From: Tupaia tana
Lineage: Eukaryota > Chordata > Mammalia > Scandentia > Tupaiidae
NCBI GenBank assembly: GCA_026018925.1
Contig: JAKSZU010000007.1
Coordinates: forward strand, 93,016,328 to 93,080,327
Direction of reading: 5' to 3'
Length of the DNA stretch: 64,000 bases
Shown: one piece after another, positions 32,869 through 42,505 of the stretch
Layout of the letters: every line of letters starts with the position of its first letter
How positions within the stretch are numbered: position 1 is the first letter of the stretch
Position numbers and translations under genes: made by a program
The notes under the pieces: generated by a model
Told to the model about the DNA's origin: nothing
Database searches by the model: none
Seen by the model: only the letters and a program-made list of their open reading frames with translations

Positions 32869-32960
32869 GGTCGGCCAGTGGTGCAGTCCTTAGGACGGTT
32901 GGCTCACACATGGCTGACTGCTTGGTTTGAGTCCTGGACCCGGCAGCTTGAAAATCATGC

Positions 32961-32998
<38 letters not shown>

Positions 32999-33133
32999 CC
33001 AAAATTCTGAGAGGAGAATGGAGGAGAAGGGATAGTAGCATGACCATCCCTCTTAGGGGGCAATTTCTCACTTTCCTTCTCTCTGTCTCTCTCTCTGGTG
33101 AGAACACATGCCCTATGGCAAAAACCTAAAACC
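32869..33133 (+). mobile_element. SINE type L carrying a GT microsatellite
   Basis: The usual cgtgtgcgtgcgtg stretch is replaced by a pure (GT)n run at 32963-32997. Head and tail are otherwise normal. Confidence 0.85.
32963..32997 (+). repeat. (GT)n microsatellite, 35 bp
   Basis: Pure GT run grown from the CpG/GT-alternating part of the host SINE. Confidence 0.95.
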
Positions 33134-33159
33134 AACACAACAAAATGAAATGGTAAACT

Positions 33160-33292
33160 GGGGCCAGTTTGTGACCTGGTGGTTAAATGGTTGGATCCCA
33201 CATGGCTGGTCTTAGACCCAGTAGCTCAAGAAACATGCTGGGCGTATGTACATGCCCCAAATTTCAAGAGGAGTAAGAAATGGAGGAGAAGG
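33160..33292 (+). mobile_element. SINE type L, truncated by the next SINE
   Basis: Starts ggggccagtttgtgacctgg and stops at 'tggaggagaaggg', where a younger copy begins; the remaining 3' part is not found afterwards. Confidence 0.75.
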
Positions 33293-33557
33293 GAACCAGC
33301 AGTTAGCGTGATGTCTATGTTGCTGGACTCCCACGTAGTCGACCGCGGTTCGCGTCCCGGACCCGGTGGCTTAAAACTCAGGCCGGGCGCGTGTGCGTGC
33401 GTGACCAAGATCCCAAGAGGAGAATGGAGGAGAAGGGATTGCGGCGTGACCATCCCCCCTGGGGGGTGATTTCTCGCTTTCTGTCTCTATGTCTCTGTCT
33501 GTCTGGCGAGCGCACGCGCCCTATAGCGAAAAAACCTCTCCAAAAAAAAAAAAAAAA
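33293..33557 (+). mobile_element. Young SINE type L
   Basis: Starts gaaccagcagttagcgtgat; very CpG-rich. The B box is mutated to ggttcgcgtcc. A16 tail. Confidence 0.88.
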
Positions 33558-33693
33558 TGGCTGTAGAAAAAATTTGTAATCTACTACTCAATATTAAACA
33601 TTTTCTTGGCTTCCAATTTTTCATTTTTAAAGTTAACCTTGACATGAATGTTACTATACACTAAACTTTTTCTGCATCTCAGCGGTTCAAAAT

Positions 33694-33968
33694 TTTAAGG
33701 TCAAATTTCTTCCTTTTTTTTTTAGAGGGACTTTTGCTATAGGGCATGTGCACTTGCCAGAGAGACAGAAAGTAAGAAATCGCACCCTAGGAGGGATGGT
33801 CATGATGCAATCCCTTCTCCATTCTCCTCTCAGGATTTTGGGCATGCATACACACATATGGTATGAGTCTTAAGCTACCGGGTCCAGGACTCAAACCATG
33901 GTCGACTACATGGGAGTCCAACAATGCAACCATTATGCCGTCTGCTGGTTCTTTAAGGTCAAATTTCT
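33694..33968 (-). mobile_element. SINE type L with 17-bp perfect TSD
   Basis: The element is 33711-33951; tttaaggtcaaatttct is at 33694-33710 and 33952-33968. Confidence 0.93.
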
Positions 33969-34039
33969 GAGTGTTGAATGGTGTAGTCAAAGAATGTGAG
34001 CTGTTCTAAGAATTTGGTATGATCAAAATGCCCTTTGGA

Positions 34040-34284
34040 GCACTGGCCCAGTAGCTTAATGGTTAAGAGAGCCGGATCCCGTATGGACAACCATATGGTT
34101 TGAATCCCAAACTTGGCAGCTTGAAAAACATGCTGAGCTTGTATACCCCAAATTCTGAGAGGGTAGAGATGGAGAAGGGGTGGCAGTGTGACCATGTTTC
34201 ATTGGAGGGGTGCTTTCTCTCTCTTTCCCTCTCTCTCTTTGTCTGTCTCTATTAAATGTATGTACCCTCTGGCAATTGAAAAAC
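34040..34284 (+). mobile_element. SINE type L, older
   Basis: Head gagcactggcccagtagctt; B box ggtttgaatcc; several indels. Confidence 0.75.
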
Positions 34285-34293
34285 AAACAAACA

Positions 34294-34560
34294 GGGACCA
34301 GTAGTTAGCGTAATGGCTATGTCTCTGGACTCCCATGTAGTCGACCGCGGTTCAAGTCCCGGACCCGGTAGCTTAAAACTTATGCCAGGCGCATGTGCTT
34401 GCGTGTCCAAGATCCCGAGAGGAGAATGGAGGAGAAGGGATTGCAGCGTGACCATCCCCCCTGGGGGGTGATTTCTCGCTTTCTGTCTCTCTGTCTCTCT
34501 CTGTCTGTCTGGTGAGTGCATGCACCCTATAGCAAAAACTTCTAAAAAAAAAAAAAGAAA
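34294..34560 (+). mobile_element. Young SINE type L
   Basis: Starts gggaccagtagttagcgtaa, B box ggttcaagtcc, A-rich tail. Confidence 0.88.
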
Positions 34561-34595
34561 AATAAGAAAAACAAGCAAACAAAAACCCTTTGGTT

Positions 34596-34865
34596 GGGGC
34601 TAGCAAGTGGCATGGTGGTTAAGGCAGCTGGATTCCTTTGTAGCCAACTGCAGTTCGAATCTCAGACCTGGTGGCTTGAAAATCATGCCAGGCATGTGTG
34701 TACACATGTCCAAAATACTGAGAGAAGTTTGGAGGGGAAGGGACTGTGGCATGATTATCCCCGCTGGGTGGAGGGTAGATTTCTTACTTTTCCTCTCTCT
34801 GTATCTCTCTGCCTCTTTCTTCTCTGGAGAGCACGTGCACCCTATGGCAAAAACCTAAAAAAAGA
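34596..34865 (+). mobile_element. SINE type L
   Basis: Starts ggggctagcaagtggcatgg; B box agttcgaatct; end 'ccctatggcaaaaacc'. Confidence 0.82.
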
Positions 34866-34889
34866 AAATACTCTTTGGAAAGGTTGTTC

Positions 34890-35170
34890 CAATTCCACTC
34901 TCATTATTCATTCAATAAACATACAACAAACGTGTTTATACTCAGTGCCGGTACCATGGTATTCACAGGGTATAGACCGAAAAACATGCCACAGTTCTCA
35001 GGAGTGTGGTACCTGTCACGTAAACAGCTAGGAAGGATAAGTTGTAATCGATGTAAATTAGGGTGACCCTGAAACACACAGAAGGACCTGATTCAGTCTT
35101 GTCAGGCAGGAGGTGATCTGATATCTAAGGAGAACGAGGACATTTCTCAGCCTGGGCCAGCCACCCTCAG
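34890..35170 (+). mobile_element. L2 LINE fragment
   Basis: 'attcattcaataaacatac', 'cagtgccggtaccatgg' and 'ggaggtgatctgatatctaa' follow the L2 3' end order. Strongly diverged. Confidence 0.55.
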
Positions 35171-35275
35171 CAATTCTGAAGATTAATAAGGAAGCTGCCA
35201 CTTTCGTTAAATTAATACTTTTATTTTTTTTCAAAATTTAATTTAATTTATCATCATCATCATTATTATTATTAT

Positions 35276-35318
35276 TTAAAATTTGCTACAGGGCACCTAC
35301 ACTCACAAGAGACAGACA
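35276..35318 (-). repeat. SINE 3'-end scrap
   Basis: 'tttgctacagggcacctaca' followed by 'gagacagac' is the 3' end of a type L or M SINE. Confidence 0.5.
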
Positions 35319-35319
35319 A

Positions 35320-35773
35320 AAATTTTAAAATAAATTATTTAATTTAATTAATTAATATTATTAATTTAATCAGGGGCAGAGAGACAGAGAGAGGGAAAGT
35401 AAGAAAGCAAGCTGCAGGACCAGCAGCTGGCATGATGGCTATGTCGCTGGACTCCTAGGTAGTCAACAATGATTCGAGTCCCCGACCCGGTGGCTTAAAC
35501 TCACACCGGGTGCGTGTGTGTGTGTGTGCCCAAGATCCTGAGAGGAGAATGGAGGAGAAGGGATTGCAGCGTAGCCATCCCCCTGGGGGGTGATTTCTTG
35601 CTTTCTGTCTCTCTGGCTCTCTGACGAGTGCATGTGCCCCATAGCAAAAACCTCTTTAAAAAAAAAAGAAAAGAAAAGAAAAAAGAAAGCAAGCTGCCAG
35701 GTCTGGGACTCAAACTGCAGTCAGCCATGTGAGAGTCCAGAGCCTTAACCACGATGCCACCTGTGAGCTCCAA
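35320..35773 (-). mobile_element. SINE type S split by a type L SINE
   Basis: Parts 35320-35415 and 35683-35773. The insert sits in the 'aagcaagctgc' body segment. Confidence 0.88.
35416..35682 (+). mobile_element. SINE type L nested in a type S SINE, 15-bp perfect TSD
   Basis: aagaaagcaagctgc flanks it at 35401-35415 and 35683-35697. This shows the L type was still inserting after the S copy was in place. Confidence 0.93.
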
Positions 35774-35799
35774 TACTTTTACTTCTTAAAACCATGTTT

Positions 35800-36010
35800 A
35801 TTTAATTACTAATAAAGATGAAGAATTTTCTCATTTTTATTTACCATTTTCACTTTTTCTTTTGCCCATTTTCCTGCTGGGATATAAATGCTTCTCTCAG
35901 GACTTTGTATATTTCTTTGTATGGGAAGGATAACTCTATTCCAGTTATTAGTATTTTCATGGGACATATATTCCGGTGGCTTGTAGCTTGCTTTTACAAT
36001 CTTGTGTAGG
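35800..36010 (-). repeat. Possible L1 3' UTR fragment
   Basis: T-rich text resembling the complement of old L1 3' UTRs ('attttcctgctgggatataa', 'ctttgtatatttctttgtat'). Weak. Confidence 0.35.
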
Positions 36011-36017
36011 GTTTTTT

Positions 36018-36048
<31 letters not shown>

Positions 36049-36301
36049 CTTTTAGAGAGAGAATTTTTGCTATAGGGCGTTTTTGCTTGCTGGTGAGACA
36101 GAGACAGAAAGTGAGAAATCACCTCCCACCCCCCCCCCCACCCCCCCAGAGGAGATGGCCATGCTGCAATCCCTTCTCTTCCATTCTCCTCTTGGGATCC
36201 TGGGCATGCCTGTACATGTGCCCAGAGTGAGTTCAAGCCACCAAGTCCATGATGGACTACGTGGGAGTCCAGCACCATAACAGTTATGCCATCTGCTAGT
36301 C
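36011..36301 (-). mobile_element. SINE type L with long T tract and B-box deletion
   Basis: Preceded by about 40 T-rich bases (its poly-A tail on the minus strand). The C-rich palindrome has become a C run at 36126-36147. 'cgggactcgaaccgcggtc' is missing between 'agtcc' and 'atgatggac'. Confidence 0.8.
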
Positions 36302-36302
36302 A

Positions 36303-36400
36303 GCCCAGGGTGTTTTTTAAAACAACTTTATTGAGGTATAATTTACATACCATTGTACCAAATATGCCCATTGTAAATGTACAACGAAGTTATTTTAAGT
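36303..36400 (-). mobile_element. L1 3' UTR fragment
   Basis: 'aaaacaactttattgaggta' and 'taatttacataccattgtac' match the well-known complement of the L1 3' UTR. Confidence 0.7.
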
Positions 36401-36407
36401 AAAATTT

Positions 36408-36570
36408 AAAAAAATAATTATTTACTTAATTTTATTAATTATTATTGTTAATTTGATCAGAGAGAGAGACAGAGAGAGCGAGGGAAAGTGACAAAGCAAG
36501 CCACCAGGCCCAGGACTTGAACTATGGTTGGCCATGTGGGAGTCCAGCACAATACCACCTATTAGGCCCT
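36408..36570 (-). mobile_element. SINE type S
   Basis: Head gggcctaataggtggtattg on the minus strand, shortened; tail rich in TAA. Confidence 0.75.
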
Positions 36571-36671
36571 TAAGCAAAATTTATAGAATTTGTATATATA
36601 GACATATACATATGTCACGTGAATACATACTAAAATAATAGCTTGAGAAAATATTTTTTAGAATTATTTAA

Positions 36672-36923
36672 TTAAATTTTTGAGAGATTTTTGCTCTAGG
36701 GCACCTGTGCTCAACGGAGGGGAAGAGAGACAGAAAGGGAGAAATCACCCCCCAAGGGGGATGGCCATTCCACAGTCCTTTCTCCTCCATTCCCCTTTTG
36801 GGATTTTGAGCACACACACACACATACACGCCTGGTGAGTTTTAAGCCACTGGGTCTAGGATTCAAACTGCAGTCAACTATGTGGGAGTCCAGTGACATA
36901 ACCATTAAGCCATCTGCGGGTCC
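36672..36923 (-). mobile_element. SINE type L
   Basis: Head tggacccgcagatggcttaa on the minus strand; short CA run at 36815-36825. Confidence 0.82.
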
Positions 36924-36930
36924 ATTTCAT

Positions 36931-36938
36931 TTTATTTA

Positions 36939-36978
<40 letters not shown>

Positions 36979-37094
36979 TCATTTGACCAGAGATAGAGAG
37001 GGAAATTGAGAAAATAAGCCCCAGGCCTAGGACTGAAACTGTGCTCAGTTATGTGGGAGTCCAATGCCTTAAGCACCATGTCACCTGCCAGCTT
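36931..37094 (-). mobile_element. SINE type S with expanded (TAA)n tail
   Basis: The tail has become an (ATT)n/(TAA)n microsatellite at about 36940-36980. Confidence 0.8.
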
Positions 37095-37171
37095 TAGATT
37101 TTTTTTTGGTAATATATACAACTCTATATACATAGTCATGGTTTTATTATTTTTAGTTAATTAATTAATTT

Positions 37172-37651
37172 TAGGCTTTTGCCATAAGGCATGTGTGTTC
37201 ACAGGAGAGACACAGAGAAAAACAGAGAGGGGAAAGTGAGAGATCACTCCCTCTCCCTGCCCCAAGTGGGGATGGCCACGCCGCAATCCCTTCTCCTCCC
37301 TTCTCCTCTCAGGGTTTTGGGCATACACATGCATGTACCTGGTGTGATTTTTTGTTTTTCAAGTTGCCAGAGAGATTTTTGTTATACGTTGTGTACCCTC
37401 ATTGGAGGGACAGAGAAACAGAAAGAGAGAAATCCCTTCTCCTCCATTCTCTGTGTGGGATCTTGGGCACACACACACGCCTTGCATGAATTTAAGCCAC
37501 CGGATCTGTGACTCGAACCATGGTCGACTACATAGGAGTCCAGCGATGTAGCCATTATGCCATCTGCTGGTCTCCCAGTCTGGTGTGTCTTTTGAGCCAC
37601 CAGATCCATGTGGAATCCAACCATCTTAACTGCCAAGCTACCCAGCTGGCC
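37172..37651 (-). mobile_element. SINE type L split by another SINE
   Basis: Parts 37172-37367 and 37576-37651. 'ctggtgtgattttt' and 'ctggtgtgtctttt' flank the insert. Confidence 0.78.
37368..37575 (-). mobile_element. SINE type L, nested, with internal deletion
   Basis: Lacks the palindrome segment between 'gagagaaatc' and 'ccttctcctcc'; B box ggttcgagtca. Confidence 0.8.
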
Positions 37652-37675
37652 ATCATTCCCACTTAAAAAATTTTT

Positions 37676-37926
37676 TTTAAAAATTAGGTTTCTGCCATAT
37701 GGGGCATGCGTTTGCTGCAGAAACAGAGAGAGATTGAGAGAGGAAAAGTGAAAAATCATCTCCTGGGGGGATGGCCACGTTGCAATCCCTTTTCCTTCAC
37801 TTTCCTCCAGGGATTTTGGGCATGCACACACACACATGGGTGATTTTCAAGCTGCCAGGTCTGGGAATCGAACCATAGTCAGCCATATACGAGTGCAGTG
37901 CTTTAACCACCATACTGCCTGCTGCC
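37676..37926 (-). mobile_element. SINE type L
   Basis: Head gggcagcaggcagtatggtg on the minus strand; B box ggttcgattcc. Confidence 0.8.
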
Positions 37927-38199
37927 CTCCCACTTTTTTTTTGGAGAGGTTTTTGCTATAGGGCACGTGCGCTCGCCAGAAAGAGAGGCAGAGAGACAGA
38001 AAGCGAGAAATCACCCCCGGGGAGATGGCCATGCCACAATCCCTTCTCCTCCATTCTCCTCTCGGTATCTTGGGCACGCACGCACATGTGCCCGGCATGA
38101 GTTTAAGCCACCGGGTCCAGGACTCGAACTGCAGTCAACTACCTGGGAGTTCAGCGACATAGCCATTACGCTAACTGCTGGTCCCCTGCCCTCCCACTT
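37922..38199 (-). mobile_element. Young SINE type L with 14-bp perfect TSD
   Basis: The element is 37936-38185; ctgccctcccactt is at 37922-37935 and 38186-38199. Confidence 0.92.
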
Positions 38200-38231
38200 A
38201 AAATATATATTTATTTAATTATTATTATTTT

Positions 38232-38384
38232 AAAAAATTGTTATAGGACACGTGTGTTTACCAGATGAGACAAAGAGAGAGCAAGAGGGAAAGTAAGAAA
38301 GCAAGCCACCAGGTCCAGGACTTGAACTGTTGTCAGCCATGTGGGATTCTGGCACTTTAACCACCATGCCACCTGCTGGTCCCC
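38232..38384 (-). mobile_element. SINE type M
   Basis: The head and 'gaaagcaagccaccagg' body of type S are joined to an L-like 3' end ('ttgttataggacacgtgtgt'). Confidence 0.75.
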
Positions 38385-38398
38385 ACACACACTTTTTT

Positions 38399-38608
38399 TT
38401 TTTTTTTAAGAATTATTTTATTTAACTTAATTTATTTATTTTAATTAAAAAAAAAAACCCTTTATTTATTTTAGTTTGACCAGAGAGGGAGAAAGAGAGA
38501 GGGAGAGAGAGAGAAAGTGAGAAAGCAAGCCACTGGGTCTGGGACTTGAACCATAGTCGGCCATGTGGGAGTCCAGCTCCCTTAACCACCACGCCACCTG
38601 GCGGCACC
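38399..38608 (-). mobile_element. SINE type S
   Basis: Head ggtgccgccaggtggcgtgg on the minus strand; long A/T tail with A11. Confidence 0.8.
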
Positions 38609-38774
38609 TTTATTTATTTTAATTTGACCAGAAAGGAACAAAATGAGAGAGAGACAGAGAGAGAGAGGGAGAGAGGGAGAAAAAGTGAGAAACCAACCTG
38701 CCAGGTCTGAGACTCGAACCACGGTCTGTCCTGTGGGAGTCCGGCTCCCTTAACCATGCCACCTGCTGCCCCCC
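38609..38774 (-). mobile_element. SINE type S, tandem to the previous copy
   Basis: The same orientation and an expanded GA-rich body at 38646-38690. Confidence 0.8.
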
Positions 38775-38784
38775 GCCACTTTTT

Positions 38785-38962
38785 ATAAAAAAGCTTTTCT
38801 AAATTTTTAGTTGCCAGAGGATGTGTACATGTGCGATAGAGAGAGAGAGACACAGAGAGAGAGAGAAAGAGAAAGAACTTTTCGCTGGGCCATGGTCACA
38901 CTCCAGCCTTCTCCAGCTCTCCACTCCGTTAGAGTTGGGGTGCGTGTGCACACACGGCTGAA
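38785..38962 (-). repeat. Old tRNA-headed SINE (type O), partial
   Basis: GA-rich 38836-38875, then 'gctgggccatggtcacactcc'-like text shared with other type O copies; no head. Confidence 0.4.
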
Positions 38963-40400
38963 GTGTCATTCTCACTTTTAATGAGCATTTCAGCTTCGGT
39001 TTGCCTTATGATAAAGATGTCATCCCCTCTGGTCATGCTTCTCAGGGCCGTCTCATCCTTTCCTGGGAGACCTCTCTCCCCTTCCTTACCCTGCTGTGCT
39101 GCTCTTGAGACGGGGAGATGGGGCTGCCCAGGCTTGCCTTTGCCTGGGCTTTATTGCGTGACGTAGGTGTTTGGGTCCTTATTTTCAGTTGAGCAAACTG
39201 AAGCTAGAAGGGGATCAGGGTCCTCTTCTACCACAGGTTAGAGCTGTGTAGACACTGTTTTCCTGCCCAGCTAAACCCCATGCCCTGTTTGGAACATTCC
39301 CCATCTGGGGTGTAAGTGCCACAGGGCAGACGCTTGTATTCCAAGCCTCCCTTGCAGCCAGAGTGGATCTGATCTAGGCCCCATCAACCACACGTCTCTC
39401 TTCCTGACCTAGACAGAAGAGCCACAGGAAGCAGGTACCACTGGGAACTCTTCTGAAATTGCAGGAAAAAAGGACTAAAAAAGGACTAAGAACTGAAAAA
39501 GTCATAGGTTGCAGGCGGTCAAATGCTCATTGTTACTGGAGCTACTGATACTTAAACATCCTGAAATGGTCCCAAGACAGTACCCCTTTTGGCAGAGGAG
39601 AGCACTGAGGCCCACAGGGAGGTAAGCACATAGCTGGTTAGTGACAATGTCAGGTAGGAAACTGGAGAGTGCTGACTTTCTTACCAGCACGTTTGGGCTG
39701 AATTACTGCTGTTACCAGTTAATCGAATGATCTACTTACTTGCACTTGTTTATGGATGGCACAGGGGTGTCAAGCCTGCAGAGGGACCATGGGGCACATA
39801 GAAGGTGTGGGCAGTGGAGCGCAAACAGGATGAGCTTTGGAGTCAGAGGTTGGCTTTGGGCCCTTGTCTCAGACACTTGCTGACCTATAGCTCTGGACCT
39901 TTGGGCTCAGAGTCTCCTCAAGACTTGACTTTCTTATTCAAACATATGGATACTCACTTAACTGCTTTGCTGCTTGTAATCTTTGTCAGGAGCAAACCCA
40001 GGATGGCTAAACAGAAATCTGTTTGGTTCTGGTCTTGGCTCTTTGGAGTCTTGCAAGTTCTTTAGGGAGAACAGTTCATGTTCGGGAAGGCACTTGCTTT
40101 TCCTCTGCCTTTGACTCGGTATCAGCCGGCAGGCTGCGGTTTGCTATGAACCTCAGCCAGGCTGCTAGCTTGGTCGTAACTGGAGAACAGTGTCTCTGGA
40201 GGCCAGCTGAACGCCTTTGAAGTCCGCTAGGGTGAGTCGATGTAGATGTACTGCTTTCGTTTGTAATTCAGGATCGAACAGAGAGCCAGCCCAAGACAGG
40301 AGCTGCGGGAAGCTGACACTGGGCAGTAAGCGCTTTGGGCCTCAACTTAATAGCCAGCTATGCATTGCCAGTTTACTTTCCCTTCCCCACAGCCAAGTAT
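38963..40400. other. Older intergenic DNA with MIR fragments
   Basis: SINE-clan-free stretch. MIR-like pieces at about 39180-39260, 39565-39665 ('agcactgaggcccacaggga', 'cacatagctggttagtgaca') and 39815-39945 ('gatgagctttggagtcagag'). No coding signal. Confidence 0.45.
39565..39665 (-). repeat. MIR fragment
   Basis: Matches the complement-type MIR core 'actgaggcacagagaggttaag ... cacagctagtaagtg' with moderate divergence. Confidence 0.55.
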
Positions 40401-40404
40401 CAAC

Positions 40405-40715
40405 CCGTAAAGGGACAGGTGCCAGGTATTGTGCACTAGGTGCTGTGGGGAAGCAGGGAGGAATCAAAGCCAAGGTGGCGAGCTGGTCCCTGAGGGCTGT
40501 GTGGAGGAACTGGGCCTGAGCCAGACCTGGAAAATGAGTAGGTTTGGAACAGAGGAGGTGGGGAAGAAGAGGTGGGGCATCACTCAAGTGGGGGAAACCA
40601 CAAACTCAAAGGCTTAGAGGGAGATATGTACCAAATGTGATTGGAAATGAAACTCAGGCCAATCTATAGTCATTGCAGTAGAGAGAAGTTAACAAAGGAA
40701 GCTTGGTCTAGCGTG
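40405..40715 (+). repeat. L2 LINE fragment
   Basis: 'gccaggtattgtgcactagg', 'agctggtccctgagggctgt' and 'gagccagacctggaaaatga' follow the L2 3' end order. Confidence 0.5.
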
Positions 40716-41180
40716 GCAGGCCCTAAGGCTGCAAGCTACAAAGGCCTACTTTGCCAGACTGACTCCATCTTGTTAAAGGAAACATTGATTTTTCTCTCTG
40801 CTTGACATTCTTGGTTTGAGGTTTCTCTTAGGAAACTCCAAGGAGACAGCTGGGTCAAGCTAGAGCTTAAAACAGTGAGGGAGCTTCTCACCCAGCTACA
40901 AACCGGAACTCCTGCCCTGAGGATGGGCACCGCGTGGTACTTCCCAGCTGAAACTCGGCCTGCTCCGTGCTTTTCTACAGACAGCCTTTAGCCCCACAGC
41001 CTCTCCCTTCCCTAGGAAAGCCGGCCGCTCTCTTCCCAGTGTGGCCACGCTGTGATAAATTCTCCTTTCCTCTCTGGTCCACAATTTTGCCTCTCTGTGT
41101 TTTGTTAAGTGGCAAAGGGTCGGACCTGTTTTGGGTTCCTGGACTGAGGCATAGGGTTCCTCATCTGGCACCTTATGGGT
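40716..41180 (+). mobile_element. Possible LTR fragment
   Basis: 'gactccatcttgttaaagga', 'ctgtgataaattctcctttc' (a GATAAA-type poly(A) signal) and 'ctctctgtgttttgttaagt' have LTR character. The ends are not defined. Confidence 0.3.
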
Positions 41181-41185
41181 TTTTT

Positions 41186-41238
41186 ACTTTTTTTTTTTTT
41201 TTTTTTTTTTAATGTATTCCCACCTTTCTTTCTTTCCT

Positions 41239-41325
<87 letters not shown>

Positions 41326-41376
41326 TCCTTCCTTCCTTCCTTCCTTCCTTCCTTCCTTCCTTCCTTCCTTCCTTTC

Positions 41377-41432
<56 letters not shown>

Positions 41433-41434
41433 TC
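41186..41434 (+). repeat. Pyrimidine array: T-tract, (CTTT)n, (CT)n, (CCTT)n, (CTTT)n
   Basis: T25 at 41186-41211, then (CTTT)n, (CT)n about 41296-41322, (CCTT)n about 41322-41373 and (CTTT)n to about 41434. Nearly pure pyrimidine on plus for 210 bp, arranged with approximate mirror symmetry around the centre. The long open frames on both strands are compositional artefacts. Confidence 0.95.
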
Positions 41435-42505
41435 CTGGAGGAGTCTGACCTAGTGGGGCTCCAAGATCTGTCTGAGCCCCCCGACCTTTGAGTTCCACTT
41501 TTAGTTGGTTTAGCACTTGGCAAGGCCACTGCTGTATGCCCCCCCCCCCCCCGACCTAGGAACAAAGCTTGGGTCCACTCAACATGTTTGGCAAGGCCAC
41601 TTGTTGTACGCTCTAGAGACTGTGGCAGCCTTGCTGGGAAGCGACGCCCCTCTGACTCCTTGACATACTACTATTAAAAAATTACATAGCTCTCTTATAC
41701 ATTCTGAGTACATAATAAAATTTCCCAAAAGTCCCCCAACCGCTCCCTTTGCTCTGACTACCTATTGTTAATTACAATGCTTTACTCAAGCGGTCACAAT
41801 AGAAAATGTGATAAAGTCACATTTAGGCAGAGACTTTTTTGACCTTTGGAAGGCCCCTCAAAATACATTTAACATAAGCTTAAAAATAATTTTTTAGGCT
41901 AAAAAGGGCCTAGGGCACTCTTGCCCCACTATGGCTAATGTTCTGACAAAATACATAGCGGTGGCATTACAGGCACAATAGAACATTTTTAAGTATGCCA
42001 CAAACTCACCTTAAAGTCCTTTATTAACTTGCTAATTACTCTACTACTAATTGAAAAGGCTGTCCCCACCCTTACCTAGTAAACAGTAAGTTTTACCCCT
42101 TTAAGATATATTAAGGTTTTTTGAATTAAGTTTTAAATCTCTATACAATTATATAAGTTCTATTTTTTTATTAAAATTCATAAAAACTAATATTTATACT
42201 TGAGATATTTTTTTTTTAGCATCGTGCTTAGTAATTACAAGATAGCTGCTGCGCCACATTAGCTGAAAATTATTTTTGCTTGCTGGAGCCATTTTCCCAA
42301 AACTGTATTTTAAGAAGACCCACCTACATTAAACGAACAACTGCGGAACTGCATTACATTTACTTTTAATCTAACCCCAAATGGAACTTATACTTCTCTA
42401 TTATTAAAACTTTATAAACCGTCCTTGCTAGATGTATAAGGACAGCAATTATATTGTTTGAGGCAAAAATTTACTTCTTTAATTACAAAACAGAAAAGGG
42501 GGAGA
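41435..42505 (+). mobile_element. Probable decayed ERV interior
   Basis: Contains a repeated motif 'ggcaaggccact' at about 41520 and 41590, a C14 run near 41540-41553, and A/T-rich decayed text ending in a polypurine tract 'cagaaaagggggaga' (42491-42505) directly before a TG. No gag, pol or env similarity could be read. Confidence 0.4.

Noticed and set aside
41209..41565. Lys/Glu/Arg- or Phe/Leu/Ser-repeat proteins
   Set aside because: Direct translation of (CTTT)n, (CT)n and (CCTT)n repeats on either strand.
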